Source: Beta vulgaris subsp. vulgaris
Taxonomy: Eukaryota > Streptophyta > Magnoliopsida > Caryophyllales > Amaranthaceae
Direction of reading: 5' to 3'
Length of the DNA stretch: 64,000 nucleotides
NCBI RefSeq assembly: GCF_026745355.1
Contig: NC_079209.1
Location: 17,098,109 to 17,162,108, forward strand
In this document: piece after piece, positions 31,478 to 42,314 of the stretch
How the letters are laid out: each line of letters begins with the position of its first letter
Numbering within the stretch: position 1 is the stretch's first letter
Notes under the pieces: generated by a model
What the model was told of the DNA's origin: nothing
The model's database searches: none
The model's input: the letters and a program-made list of their open reading frames with translations, nothing else
Program-made: the position numbers and the translations under genes

Positions 31478-34366
31478 ATCCTAAAATGTATGCACCAAAA
31501 AATATCTACTTGTACCGTAAATATATCACCAAAAAAATAATATTTCTAGCTAGTTTTCCAATTAATTCCAAAATCATGCTCCACTTTTAAGCGAGATCCA
31601 TAGCCAAAAACTTGTCATTTGTGCGATTGCAATTGTTCTTGATCATGTGATACTATGCTCCACCTTTTTAATCACTTGATTGTATGGATCCTCACTATTA
31701 GCACCTTCTTCGTGTTCTTTAGATGCTAAAGTCTCCATTTGTTCCTTCCATGAAAAAATGACGACAAATTACATACATATTAAATATATATTCTAATAAA
31801 AAGGATCTGGAGTAATCACACTTTCTTAATCATATATGAATTTTTCGACCTGATTTAGTTGAAGGCTGCAAACGTATGTGATTAAAGATCAATAAAAGGG
31901 GAACATATATCACTGGTGCTAGACATATATCAATTTACATCATCTAGAAATATATGTACTGCTAGTTTTTTTAATCAATAGAGATTCTAGTTCTTTAGGT
32001 CCTTTTATAAAAAAAGGACAAGAGAGTGTAAATTCAGTTCTTCGGGTTCCAATTAATTGTTTATCAAAATCACAACTGTCTAACTGAAGAACTTGTAACA
32101 TATGACATTGAAAACTTCACAAAACTAATAAGAGAGAATGAAAATTGCTTCAGGTTGAAACCAAATAGCAAGATATTTTGATTTTGGAATTAAAGAGTTT
32201 GTCAAATTTTTCAGTGTAATGCTAATCCACTAAGGTTCTGTGAACGGATCCCTAAACTTCATTCATTGAACTCTTCCTAGTCTGTAGGTTTATCTGTTGC
32301 TGTTAGTTGACATCATGTGGTAACATTTTACTTGTACCATTATTTTGCATTGTTACTTTACACCATTTTTTTTATATGGAAGTCTTCAATGGTTTCAAAT
32401 TGCTATAAAATAAATATGCTCATTCATGTTAGAGTGCGTATGTGGATTGATACAAAAGTTTTCGGTTTTTACACAACTGATGAAATCAAAGGTTCAAACC
32501 CACCTTTAAACTTGGATGAACTACCCGCACGACATGATTCTGACAGATAAATGGAAGCATGATGATCATGAAAGTTATTTCTAAGATATATTTTTGAACA
32601 TGGCAACATACGTGTCAACATCATAAGGACGAATATATATACTACAATACAACTAAGGGCTGCAAGAGAGATGCATTAATTTTAACTGAAGAATTCGAAC
32701 TCTCTTTGAAGTAAACAATGTACGAGTATCAAGAAGTATGAGCCCAATACACATGCAAATCAAGTGTAACAGCAAGATAACATCTCTTCACCATACAAAG
32801 AATAATGCACAAGCAGCAAAGGCATATATCTTTCAAAATAAACAAAGTATCAACCACAGACAGCAAAGTGAAAGAGTCAGAACAGGTGGTTAGGTTAGTT
32901 TGATTGGAATATGCCAAATAATAGACATGCACTTGTATTCCTACCATAAACTCAATTGTAATTTTCACTCATGAACTGAGTCCGACACTCCGAGCGCAGA
33001 GGGCTAACAAATGAGTATACAATCCGTAATAACAGAGTGCCAGCTTTACTTCTCAATGATATCACAAAGAAATTTCCACCATTATTCAATATAGTAAAGT
33101 TCTATGTATTGTCAAATACGAAGTAATACATGTTCTAATTGTGGAATAAATTTATATTATAGTAAAATTCTGCTGGCCACAAGGGCACTCTTAACATCTA
33201 TATCAGAACTTAAGTTGAACTTTATTTGTATGCGATAACGGCCCATGATTTGAGAGCCATTATTTCAAGGATACTCCAAATCTCCAATTAACTAGCCTTT
33301 CCTTCAACAACCCAGTAGTTAAAATGCTAAATTCAACACCACTGTCTCAGGCTGCATCAACACCAGGCAGGTAGGTACAGCTACCGCTATGACAAGATAC
33401 AAGATAGTCATCTGAAATTCCACACTACAACTTAACATGTTATCGCTTCTGTAAGTCCCCTTAATTCCTTTGTGACAACGTCTTACTGCCTCCTAAGATC
33501 TACCTCAGAAACATAATTTATCACTTGATTCACAGTTCATGCATGCCTCATAACATTATGGTCAAGTAGAAGGAACAATAGTCAAGAATTATTTCGTCAA
33601 ACTAACAGCTAAGCAAGTGGTATAGTGTCTTTGCGAACAATTAGATTACAAGAGCCAAAGGGATTAAAGGGGAAGGAGCGATCGATGGCTTCAGATTTTG
33701 GATGAATAGTCTTGGTCGCTAATCAAATCTAACTGCCTATAGATTATAAAGTGTCTAATCTTCACTAAGATCTATAAGGAGTCTGAAACTTCAATGGGAG
33801 GTTATTAGGATCCAGGTCCCCATAAGAGCATGTAAAACTTTAATACGTCAATTATTAACATAACTACATCATATATCCATGGCTAAAAACACAACATATA
33901 TCCATCGGAACCCGACGCAAGCAGTAAGAAATTTTGAGAGAGAGGGGGAGGATACCAACCACTACAAGTAGCGAATTCCGGGGAGGGTTGAGAAAAGCAG
34001 AATTCCAGAGGGATACCAACCACTACAGAGCCGTCGCAATTCTCCCGACAAGCGTGAAGAGAAACCGCTGAGTACCACTTGAAAATACACCGCGAAAGAG
34101 AAGGTCTAGGAACAAAGTTCTCATCGCCGGTGAAGATGATAATTTCCGGCGCCGGTGAAGAAGAGGTTCTGGCGTGTGAGAATTGCGTAACTTCCTGTGA
34201 CTGTGTGAGAAGTTGAATTGCGAAATAATGAATTGAAGGAGAAATGTACTGTACGTGTATAGGGTTTTAGAAATTGGGGGTAAATTAAGAGGGAAAGCAA
34301 TAGACAACGCGAGTATTAGTGGGCCTAAGGTAATTTTTAAGTTGTAATATGTTAATACAATGATAT
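31478..34366. other. Non-coding interior of the CACTA-type element
   Basis: About 2.9 kb without recognisable transposase or host domain. The 33900-34260 part is less AT-rich and could derive from a captured gene leader, but I cannot identify it. Confidence 0.5.
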
Positions 34367-34587
34367 ACGTTGCAATATACTTAAATGATGTTGCATTTAC
34401 AACTCTAATACAACGGTTGACTTTAACCGTTGCAATAAACGTTGCATTAGCCCAGGTCGTTGCAAAATCGTGTTGCATTAACCTATGTCGTTGCAACGGA
34501 CCGTTGCAATATATAACTGTTGCATTAGATCGTTGTAATTGCTTCAAAATGTAGTAGTGATTCCTAATAGGCGTTTTGCTTTCTTAA

Positions 34588-34721
34588 CACTACTGGAAAA
34601 AAGGCTAACTAATTGACTTCAATACGTAAACTTTGCACCCAAAAATCAATTGGAAACACATCCGGTTTCGATAAGAATTGCATCCATTTTTAAGGATAAC
34701 TTGAGCTTTTTCCCACTAGTG
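34588..34721. mobile_element. 134-bp CACTA-type MITE with TAA duplication
   Basis: The left end CACTACTGGAAAAAAGGCT and the right end GAGCTTTTTCCCACTAGTG are inverted. The element is flanked by an exact 3-bp duplication TAA (34585-34587 and 34722-34724), as expected for CACTA transposition. Confidence 0.85.
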
Positions 34722-34724
34722 TAA

Positions 34725-35200
34725 ACCAAAATTGATATCTGATAATTTCCATTGTTATCTTTGTTCTCCTTTTTAAGAAATAAAAGATATATAATTCAGG
34801 TTGTTGTTATTAATATCACATATAAATATGCATTATATTACACAAAATGGAAAAACTTGATTACTGTTGATCATGCATATAGGAAAGAAGCATATACGAA
34901 GAGCACTAGCCAGTTTGCAGTAATCAATCAAATCGAGGACCCGAATCTGCACTAAGTTTAGAGTTAGTGTCAAGAGGAGTCGTTACATGCTTACAAGTCC
35001 CCATGCTTGCACGATCTAATAATTCTGATCTTCAGCATATATGTACTATAAGAAAGAAGCATACAGGAAGAAGTATCAGTAACTGAAATACCTAAAAATA
35101 ACCGAGAGACCCCATCTCAGACATAGGAAATTCAGTTTTCAAAAGAGCAATAAGGCGGTCCCACAAAGCATTAGATGATAATATCATCTATGGTTGGGCA
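34725..35200. other. Intergenic stretch, nothing recognised
   Basis: No gene or repeat assigned. Confidence 0.5.
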
Positions 35201-35204
35201 AACA

Positions 35205-35516
35205 ACAGGGCTATACCAGAATTTGAACCGGACCATACCTGAATTTTGGACCAGACTGGATCAAAGATTTTGTCCACTTCTCAGTCCACGGAAAATCCTG
35301 ATTTCGGGTTTGCGATTCAGTCTGGTCCAAACTCGAAAAATTCCAAGTATGTTTGAATCAAATTGAAAAAAGTTTTTTTTTTAAATATAGAGTTCAATCC
35401 AACGAGTCCAAAACTAGACCGGACCAGAAAAAATTTCGATCCCGCTCCACAAAATTTCCAGATTTCGGTCCGCCGGTCCAAGGTACTGGTCCAGTCTTGA
35501 ACCGGTGCACACCCTT
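35205..35516. mobile_element. Possible hAT-like MITE rich in GGACCAG/CTGGTCC motifs
   Basis: The right end reads, in reverse complement, AAGGGTGTGCACCGGTTC, a form seen at ends of plant hAT-like elements. The left end AGGGCTATACC is a weak match. The interior has inverted GAACCGGACC / GGTCCAGTC motifs. Confidence 0.4.
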
Positions 35517-35519
35517 AAT

Positions 35520-36020
35520 ATTATCAACATATATAGAAAGAGATACGACATATCAGTACCTTGGCAAAAAGTAAACAAGGAATTGTGAATCTGAGCAACA
35601 GCAAAAGCCATCTACAACAAAAAATGACCAAATCACTAGTACCAATCCCTTGGGGCTTGTTTGAGACCATATAATACTTTCTGGAAGCTACAAACATAAT
35701 GAGGAAACCGACAATCAACAAAACCTGATGGTTGATTCATATAAACTGCTTGCTATAAATCAACATGTAAAAATGCATTTTTCACAACAAGCTGATGAAT
35801 AGACCAATTTTTCGCCATTGCCAAACCCAGATTGTACAGACTAAGTTAAAAGCCTCATCGCAATCAACAACTATTTCTTATGACATGCCAATTACACAAA
35901 CAAAACGAGCTTTGTGCTTTGAAGGACACCATATGCATTTTCTTTATGAGTATAAATCCACATACAGTTCACAATATTCATCCTCAGCTCATCTAAGCAC
36001 CAATTTCCATATCCCACCGA
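35520..36020 (-). pseudogene. Ty1/copia reverse transcriptase fragment
   Basis: Reading the minus strand across several frames gives, in order, WIYTHKENAYGVLQ and HKARFV (RT entry), VDCDEAFN, LAMAKNWSIHQLV, NAFLHVDL, VYMNQPSGFVD and LYGLKQAPRDWY, followed by a decayed YVDD region (LYMLIIL near 35530). This matches conserved blocks of copia RT. At least three stops and two or more frameshifts make it clearly dead. No integrase or RNase H is attached. An LTR-related fragment lies immediately upstream on the same strand at 36060-36268. Confidence 0.8.
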
Positions 36021-36059
36021 GTGTGCTAAAATTTCTATGTACAAATTTCGATTCCAGAT

Positions 36060-36268
36060 AAATATGATAAGAAATAAAGTAACAAAAGCAATATTATTGA
36101 TGAATATATTGAGTACAATATTTATGAACAATTTATATTGAAAATAAACTAAGTTCTTTGATTCTTTTTCACAACTAGAGAGTGAGACGTGTTGATGTCA
36201 ACCTGGATTTGAGTGTAAAGTGATATTTTGTCAACGGCAACATGAGTTTGACTTTGGGATGACGTTTT
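36060..36268 (-). mobile_element. LTR-related fragment, paralogue of 19600-19790
   Basis: Shares GATGAATATATTGAGTACAA...AAATAAACTAAGTTC...GATGTCAACCTGGATTTGAG-type blocks in the same order with 19600-19790. Since it borders a copia RT fragment on the same strand, the family may be copia, but the ends are missing. Confidence 0.5.
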
Positions 36269-36277
36269 TTCAAAGTT

Positions 36278-36592
36278 AGGGACGAAAATGGATCGGGTTC
36301 GGGGCGGGTGGAGCTTCACACGCATCCGTCACCCACATCCATCCGCTCCACCCGCATGAATGCATTAGTCATCCATCGGGTGAATGGGTGAGTCGGGTGG
36401 TTAGCGAGTTAGGAGATGGGTGGGTGTTAAGCGGGTGATGGGTCGGATGACGGATGAAAAAAAAAATCTCACCTGCATCTATCACCCACTTCACCCGCCA
36501 CCCGCTTTTAATCCGTTTATTTCGAGTTTTGATCCGATAAATAAAATCGAGTTTAGCAGGTGATGGATGATCCACCATCCATTTTCATCCCT
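36278..36592. mobile_element. hAT-like MITE (GGGTG/CACCC-rich)
   Basis: The left end AGGGACGAAAATGGATCGGG is mirrored at the right by CCATCCATTTTCATCCCT. The interior is full of GGGTGA and TCACCCG motifs in both orientations. The flanking 8-mers differ (TCAAAGTT and CTTTTACT-like), so it may have been rearranged after insertion; its right edge abuts a truncated Stowaway-like MITE. Confidence 0.65.
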
Positions 36593-36840
36593 CTTTTACT
36601 TTATTCCTTATTTGGAACTTTTTTCCCCTTTATACCTTCTCATGTCCCTATCATATGGTCCACCATTACATTATTAATTCAATTTTACTGCTTTTCTCTT
36701 TCCTACTTTAACCCCTTTTATTTGTTTATTTATCTTAACCGCTTTCTCTCTCCTACTTTACCCAAACCCCAACCCACACAAGTGGATTCTCCTTGGTATC
36801 TGTAGGAACAATAACAAGGAAGATCTTTAGGAAACGGAGG
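36593..36840. mobile_element. Stowaway-like MITE, copy 1, left-truncated
   Basis: Matches the interior and right end (GAAGATCTTTAGGAAACGGAGG) of the complete copies below; its left end is replaced by the hAT-like MITE. Confidence 0.8.
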
Positions 36841-36845
36841 TAGTA

Positions 36846-37160
36846 CTCCATCCGTTTCCTAAAGATCTTCCCTCTTTCCGTTTCAGTCCGTTTCCAAAAG
36901 ATCTTACCTCTTTTACATGATTCCTTATTTGGAATTTTTTCCCTTTTTACCCTCTCATGTCCCTATCATATGGTCCACCATTTCATTATTAATTCAATTT
37001 TACTTCATTTCTCTCTCCTACTTTAACCGTTTTTATTTGTTTATTTATCTTAACCCCTTTCTCTCCTACTTTACACACCCCACACCCCCACACAATATGA
37101 TCGTCCTCCTTGGTATTTATAGGAATAGTATCAAGGAAGATCTTTAGGAAAGGGAGGGAG
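36846..37160. mobile_element. Stowaway-like MITE, copy 2
   Basis: The ends CTCCATCCGTTTCCTAAAGA and GATCTTTAGGAAAGGGAGGG-AG are inverted and flanked by TA (36844-36845 and 37161-37162). Confidence 0.9.
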
Positions 37161-37247
37161 TAGTATCATTGAAATCATTCTTTATTTTTATTTTTTATAT
37201 TTCTTATTTATTATTATTCAATAGTTTATTATTATTACTAGTTAATA

Positions 37248-37562
37248 CTCCCTCCGTTTCCTAAAGATCTTCCCACTTACTGTTCCTACAGATACCAAGG
37301 AAAATCAAGTTGTGTGGGGCATGGTGTGAGTAAAGTAAGAGAGAGAAAGGAGTTAAGATGAATAAACAAATAAAAGGGGTTAAAGTAGGAGAGAAAAGGA
37401 AGTAAAATTGAATTAATAATGAATGGTGGACCATATGATAGTGACATGAGAGGGTAAATAGGGAAATTTGTTTTGCCAAATAAGGAATAAAGCAAAAGAG
37501 GGAAGATCTTTTGGAAACACCCTTAAACGGAAAGAGGGAAGATCTTTAGAAAACGGAGGGAG
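37248..37562 (-). mobile_element. Stowaway-like MITE, copy 3, opposite orientation
   Basis: CTCCCTCCGTTTCC ends with TA duplication (37246-37247 and 37563-37564). The interior is in reverse complement relative to the other copies and is closest by eye to copy 5. Confidence 0.9.
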
Positions 37563-38724
37563 TATTTTGTCATTACTATTAGTAGATAATTTACCATTAT
37601 TATTTAATGACTTATTATTATTTTATGTAATAACTTATCATTATTGATTAAATAATATTTTTATTATTATAATTATTATTGAATATTAACATCTATATTA
37701 TTAAAAACTATTATTATCATAATATTATATTATATTATATTATATTATATTATATTATATTATATTATATTATATTATATTATATTATATTATATTATAT
37801 ATATTATATTATATTATATTATATTATATATTATATTATATTATATATTATTATATATATATTATATTATATTATATTATATTATATTATATTATATTAT
37901 ATTATATTATATTATATTATATTATATTATATTATATTATATTATTTATTTATTTATATTATATTATATTATATTTATTATATTATATTAATTATTTAAT
38001 ATATTATATATTATATTATATTATATTATATTATATTATTATATATATATATTATATTATATTATATTATATATATTATATTATATTATATTATATTATA
38101 TTATATTATATTATATTATATTATATTATATTATATATATTATATTATATTATATTATATAATTATATTATATTATATTATATTATATTATATTATATAT
38201 ATTATATTATATTATTTATATTATATTATATTATATTATATTATATTATATTATATTATATTATATTATATTATATTATATTATATTATATTATATTATA
38301 TTATATTATATTATATATATTATATTATATTATATTATATTATATTATATTATATTATATTATATTATATTATATTATATTACATTATATTAGATTATAT
38401 TAGATTATATTAGATTATATTATATTATATTATATTACATTATATTACATTATATTACATTACATTACATTACATTATATTATATTACATTATATTACAT
38501 TATATTACATTATATTACATTATATTACATTATATTACATTATATTACATTATATTATATTATATTATATTATATTATATTATATTATATTATATTATAT
38601 TATATTATATTATATTATATTATATTATATTATATTATATTATATTATATTATATTATATTATATTATATTATATTATATTATATCATATCATATCATAT
38701 TATATCATATTATATTATATTGTA

Positions 38725-39040
38725 CTCCCTCCGTTTCTTAAAGATCTTCCCTCTTTCCGTTTAAGTGCGTTTCCAAAATATCTTCCCTCTTTTACTTTAT
38801 TCCTTATTTGGAATTTATTTTTCCATTTTTACCCTCTCATATCCTTATCATATGGTCCACCATTACATTATTAATTCAATTTTACTCCCTTTTTCTCTCT
38901 TACTTTAACCCCTTTTTATTTCTTTACTTATCTTAACCCCTTTCTCTCTCCTACTTTACCCACCCCACATCCCACACAATTGATTCTCATTGGTATCTGT
39001 AATAATTGTAACAAGGAAGATCTTTAGGAAACGGAGGGAG
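38725..39040 (+). mobile_element. Stowaway-like MITE, copy 4, inside the pentamer array
   Basis: CTCCCTCCGTTTCTTAAAGA and TCTTTAGGAAACGGAGGGAG ends, TA on both sides. Confidence 0.92.
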
Positions 39041-39097
39041 TATTGTATTCTATTGTATTGTATTGTATTGTATTGTATTATATTGTATTATATTATA

Positions 39098-39414
39098 CTC
39101 CCTCCGTTTCCTAAAGATCTTCCCTCTTTCCGTTTAAGGGTGTTTCCAAAAGATCTTCCCTCTTTTGCTTTATTCCTTATTTGGCAAAACAAATTTCCCT
39201 ATTTACCCTCTCATGTCACTATCATATGGTCCATCATTACATTATTAATTCAATTTTACTCCCTTTCTCTCTCCTACTTTAACCCTTTTTATTTGTTTAT
39301 TTATTTTAACCTCTTTCTCTCTCCTACTTTACTCACACCATGCCCCACACAACTTGATTTTCCTTGGTATCTGTAGGAACAGTAAGTGGGAAGATATTTA
39401 GGAAACGGAGGGAG
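39098..39414 (+). mobile_element. Stowaway-like MITE, copy 5, inside the pentamer array
   Basis: CTCCCTCCGTTTCCTAAAGA and TATTTAGGAAACGGAGGGAG ends, TA on both sides. By eye it is the closest match to the reverse complement of copy 3. Confidence 0.92.
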
Positions 39415-39796
39415 TATTGTATTATATTATATTATATAATATTATATTATATTATATTATATTATATTATATTATATTATATTATATTATATTATATTAT
39501 ATTATATTATTATATTATATATATTATATTATATTATATTATTATTATATTATATTATATATATATATTATATTATATTATATTATATTATATTATATTA
39601 TATATTATATTATATTATATTATATTATATTATATTATATATATTATTATATTATATTATATTATATTATTATATTATATTATATTAATTATATTATATT
39701 ATATTATATTATATTATATTATATTATATTATATTATATTATATTATATTATATTATATTATATTATATTATATTATATTATATTATATTATATTA

Positions 39797-40050
39797 CCTC
39801 CGTTTTTTTTCTATTACAACAATGAGATTTTTACACTATTCACTCACCACCCTTCTACTATCTCTTGTGATTTTTATGTAAGGAAAAATATAATCATGTG
39901 GGATCTTGTCAGATTCGTCTCTATTTATACTTTTAAAATATAAAATTTTTATAATTTTCACTAAAAAGTAATTTAAGATATTAATAGTTAAAGTTGTGCA
40001 TTGACAAGCGTGAAAACTCTATTATTGCAATAGAAAAAGAATGGAAGAAG
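39797..40050. mobile_element. Stowaway-like MITE of a second family
   Basis: The ends CCTCCGTTTTTTTTCTATTA and TTGCAATAGAAAAAGAATGG (then AAGAAG) are inverted and flanked by TA (39795-39796 and 40051-40052). It terminates the pentamer array. Confidence 0.8.
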
Positions 40051-41215
40051 TATTATATTAATTAATATTTTTACTACTATTATTTATTTATTAATTAATG
40101 ATAGCTAAATTATTATCATTACTATTAGTTATAATTTAATTTAGTTCAGTTCCAGTCAATTTAGTTCATTTCAGTTCAGTTTAACTATTTTTTGCCGAAG
40201 AGATCAAGCTCTTAGCATGTGCACCTCTTTATCTTCTTCTACTAGATGTGCATGTTCAGCATCAAGGTCGTTTTAATTTTTTTTGAGGAGCCTATACTAA
40301 TTATAAATTTGGACCCTCAGTATAAGACTATTATGCATATATTGTAAAATTTATCATTGTTAAATTATTTTTGACAAAATAAAGCTCGGGTTTGAATGAT
40401 ATGGCCAAAAACCAATTGATTTAAGACTTCTGAAACCTCTAGAAAGCGGGATCATGTACTGTTGGTCGCTTCGCATGTCCTATTAGACGACCCTATTGAG
40501 CATAAACATCAACATGGGCATGCAATGTATTGTTTTTGCCAACTTATCTTGTTTTCGTCCAATATCAAAACCCCAAACCCCACCTCATGTCTATTGGCCG
40601 ATGCTTTGTTGGGCTTGTACGTGCACCTAACATTATATTTTTTCATTCATTAATAATGCAAATTATTAAAGTTGATATCTATAAATATGTACTGAGACCA
40701 TTCCAACAGTTTCTAACTCGATATGACCCACCATGAAGAAATTGAAATTAAACTAAATATTTTTTCATCCCAATATAACTGATCGTAATCCAACTCAATC
40801 CATATAACTCACAAGTCATAACAACTAAAATATATATCATTCTCATATGACTGTCACATCATATAACAACTAACCATCTTACCGTTTTTCAAATACACAA
40901 AAAGTTCAATAGATTCATGAAAAACATAAATATATTCCAAATATCTTGATGAATCAATAACGATTTAATTTAATTGTACTATTATCCTAAGAGATATTTT
41001 TTTTGTCAAACGTACACACTAACGTGAACTTACCATCCAAGAAGCTAAGAGAAGACGATATATCATACAAGCATAGACAAGATGTTAAAACCCTATTTTG
41101 TTTAGTTGGTATGAATATCTCAATAAACCATGCCCGTGATTGGAATGATCGTAGAAGCTTATATTATACTTCAAAACATAATATAAAAAAGGAATATAGT
41201 CCAATTATATGAAAT
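40051..41215. other. Upstream region of the host gene, with a GTTCA-family remnant
   Basis: No gene recognised. Positions 40140-40206 are a fragment of the GTTCA hAT-like family (24156-24976). Short open frames near 40462-40736 and 41003-41212 lack domains. Confidence 0.5.
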
Positions 41216-41223
41216 TATAAATA
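41216..41223 (+). promoter_or_regulatory. Candidate TATA box of the host gene
   Basis: TATAAATA in an AT-rich context, followed about 30 bp later by sequence rich in CA and CT dinucleotides as at plant transcription starts. It lies about 700 bp upstream of the start codon, giving a long leader. Assignment is by position and sequence only. Confidence 0.45.
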
Positions 41224-41244
41224 CAAGCACACCATAACTTCAAA

Positions 41245-41915
41245 CTCTCCAAGACTCCAACCCTTTCTAGTTTCTAGTTGCCAAGGTCTCCCCACCTACA
41301 TCACGCCTTCTTCTCTTTCTGAAAAACGGAGGCGTAGCAGTTACAGAGCAACTATTTTTCTCTCCCCCAAAACATTGACTTTCACTATTTATTATTTCCC
41401 CCATTTAATTTTTCCTATCACTTTCATCACCAATTCGTCATCAACTGATATACCCATCTCCATTTTTTTCTTCCTTCAAATTTCAACTCCTTTTTTTTTT
41501 TTTTTTTTTTTTTTCTTTTTTTTTTTTGAGGGGAAAAGCGAGCCAAATATTTTTTCATTTTCATTCCTTTTTTTCAAATTTCAACTCCTGATATCATATA
41601 GTATAAATATATATTGAAAAACAAACATAATTTTCATTTTCATTCCTTTTTTTCCTTCCCTGTCTAAAAGACTGAATTCACAAAATGACAATATTTAGAG
41701 TTTTCTTCTTGTCAAAGTCTTAACCAATCACTTGTTTACATCGTGCTACTCACGGGATCTTTTTTCCTCCCTCATAAAATTTTGACTTTAAAACACATTT
41801 CTATGTTCTTGGATTTTCTTAATTACCCAGATTAAAATTTGGTTAATTTCCTTCAAGTTTTCCTTTCTTCTTGTTTTCCCGGCAACCAAACAGGGCATTG
41901 GCGGACCTCCCAAAG
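41245..41915 (+). other. Probable 5' leader of the host gene
   Basis: CT-rich leader-like sequence with two poly-T stretches near 41490-41527 and no strong ATG-initiated frame. A leader intron is possible but cannot be fixed. Confidence 0.45.
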
Positions 41916-42269
41916 ATGGTAAGCAATAAAAATGATTTATTTCTCTTTTCTTTTTCTATGTTTATATTTACTTAACTGTTACATTGGTTTAATTCATTAT
42001 TGGTATTCCCCTGTTTTTTTCACATAGAAATTTTTCTTATTTTTTTTTTCAGGAATCAAAATCTGATATTTTTGGAAAGAATTTCGGATTACAAGAAATG
42101 GGTAATAAAAAAATGGCGGTTTCTGATCATCAAATGAATGGTTTTAAGTATGAAAGTGGTGCTGATAAATCTGATTGTTACATAGTTGACTTGGAGAATT
42201 TCTCAAATGGTGTTGACAATGAGCACTCAATTCATTCTACAACTACTCCAAATTCAAGAATTACTGTAA

Positions 42270-42314
<45 letters not shown>

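Larger units (their letters stand above)
28078..34559. mobile_element. CACTA-type element with TGCAACG subterminal repeats, 6.5 kb including insertion
   Basis: The left end CACTACTACATAAATG and the right end ATGTAGTAGTG (34549-34559) are inverted. Both subterminal zones are crowded with TTGCAACGG / CCGTTGCAATA motifs in both orientations (28095-28460 and 34367-34545). Flanking bases (TAT, ATT) do not give a clean 3-bp duplication. A 2.75-kb solo LTR (28719-31472) lies inside, so the original element was about 3.7 kb. No transposase is recognisable; the remaining interior (31478-34300) is non-coding. Confidence 0.8.
37720..39796. repeat. TTATA pentanucleotide array, about 2 kb including two MITE insertions
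   Basis: Nearly pure (TTATA)n from about 37720 to 38724, then 39041-39097 and 39415-39796, interrupted by MITE copies 4 and 5. Variant blocks include TTAGA units near 38391-38415, TTACA units alternating with TTATA near 38435-38555, ATATC units near 38684-38708 and TTGTA units near 39044-39090. Long Ile/Leu/Tyr open frames here are artefacts of the repeat. Confidence 0.97.

Noticed and set aside
37679..39881. Long open frames encoding Ile/Leu/Tyr repeats on the plus strand
   Set aside because: They are translations of the TTATA pentamer array in several frames and have no start, composition or conservation expected of a protein.
41375..41617. 80-codon frame with a poly-Phe run upstream of the host gene
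   Set aside because: Created by poly-T in the leader region; no protein features.
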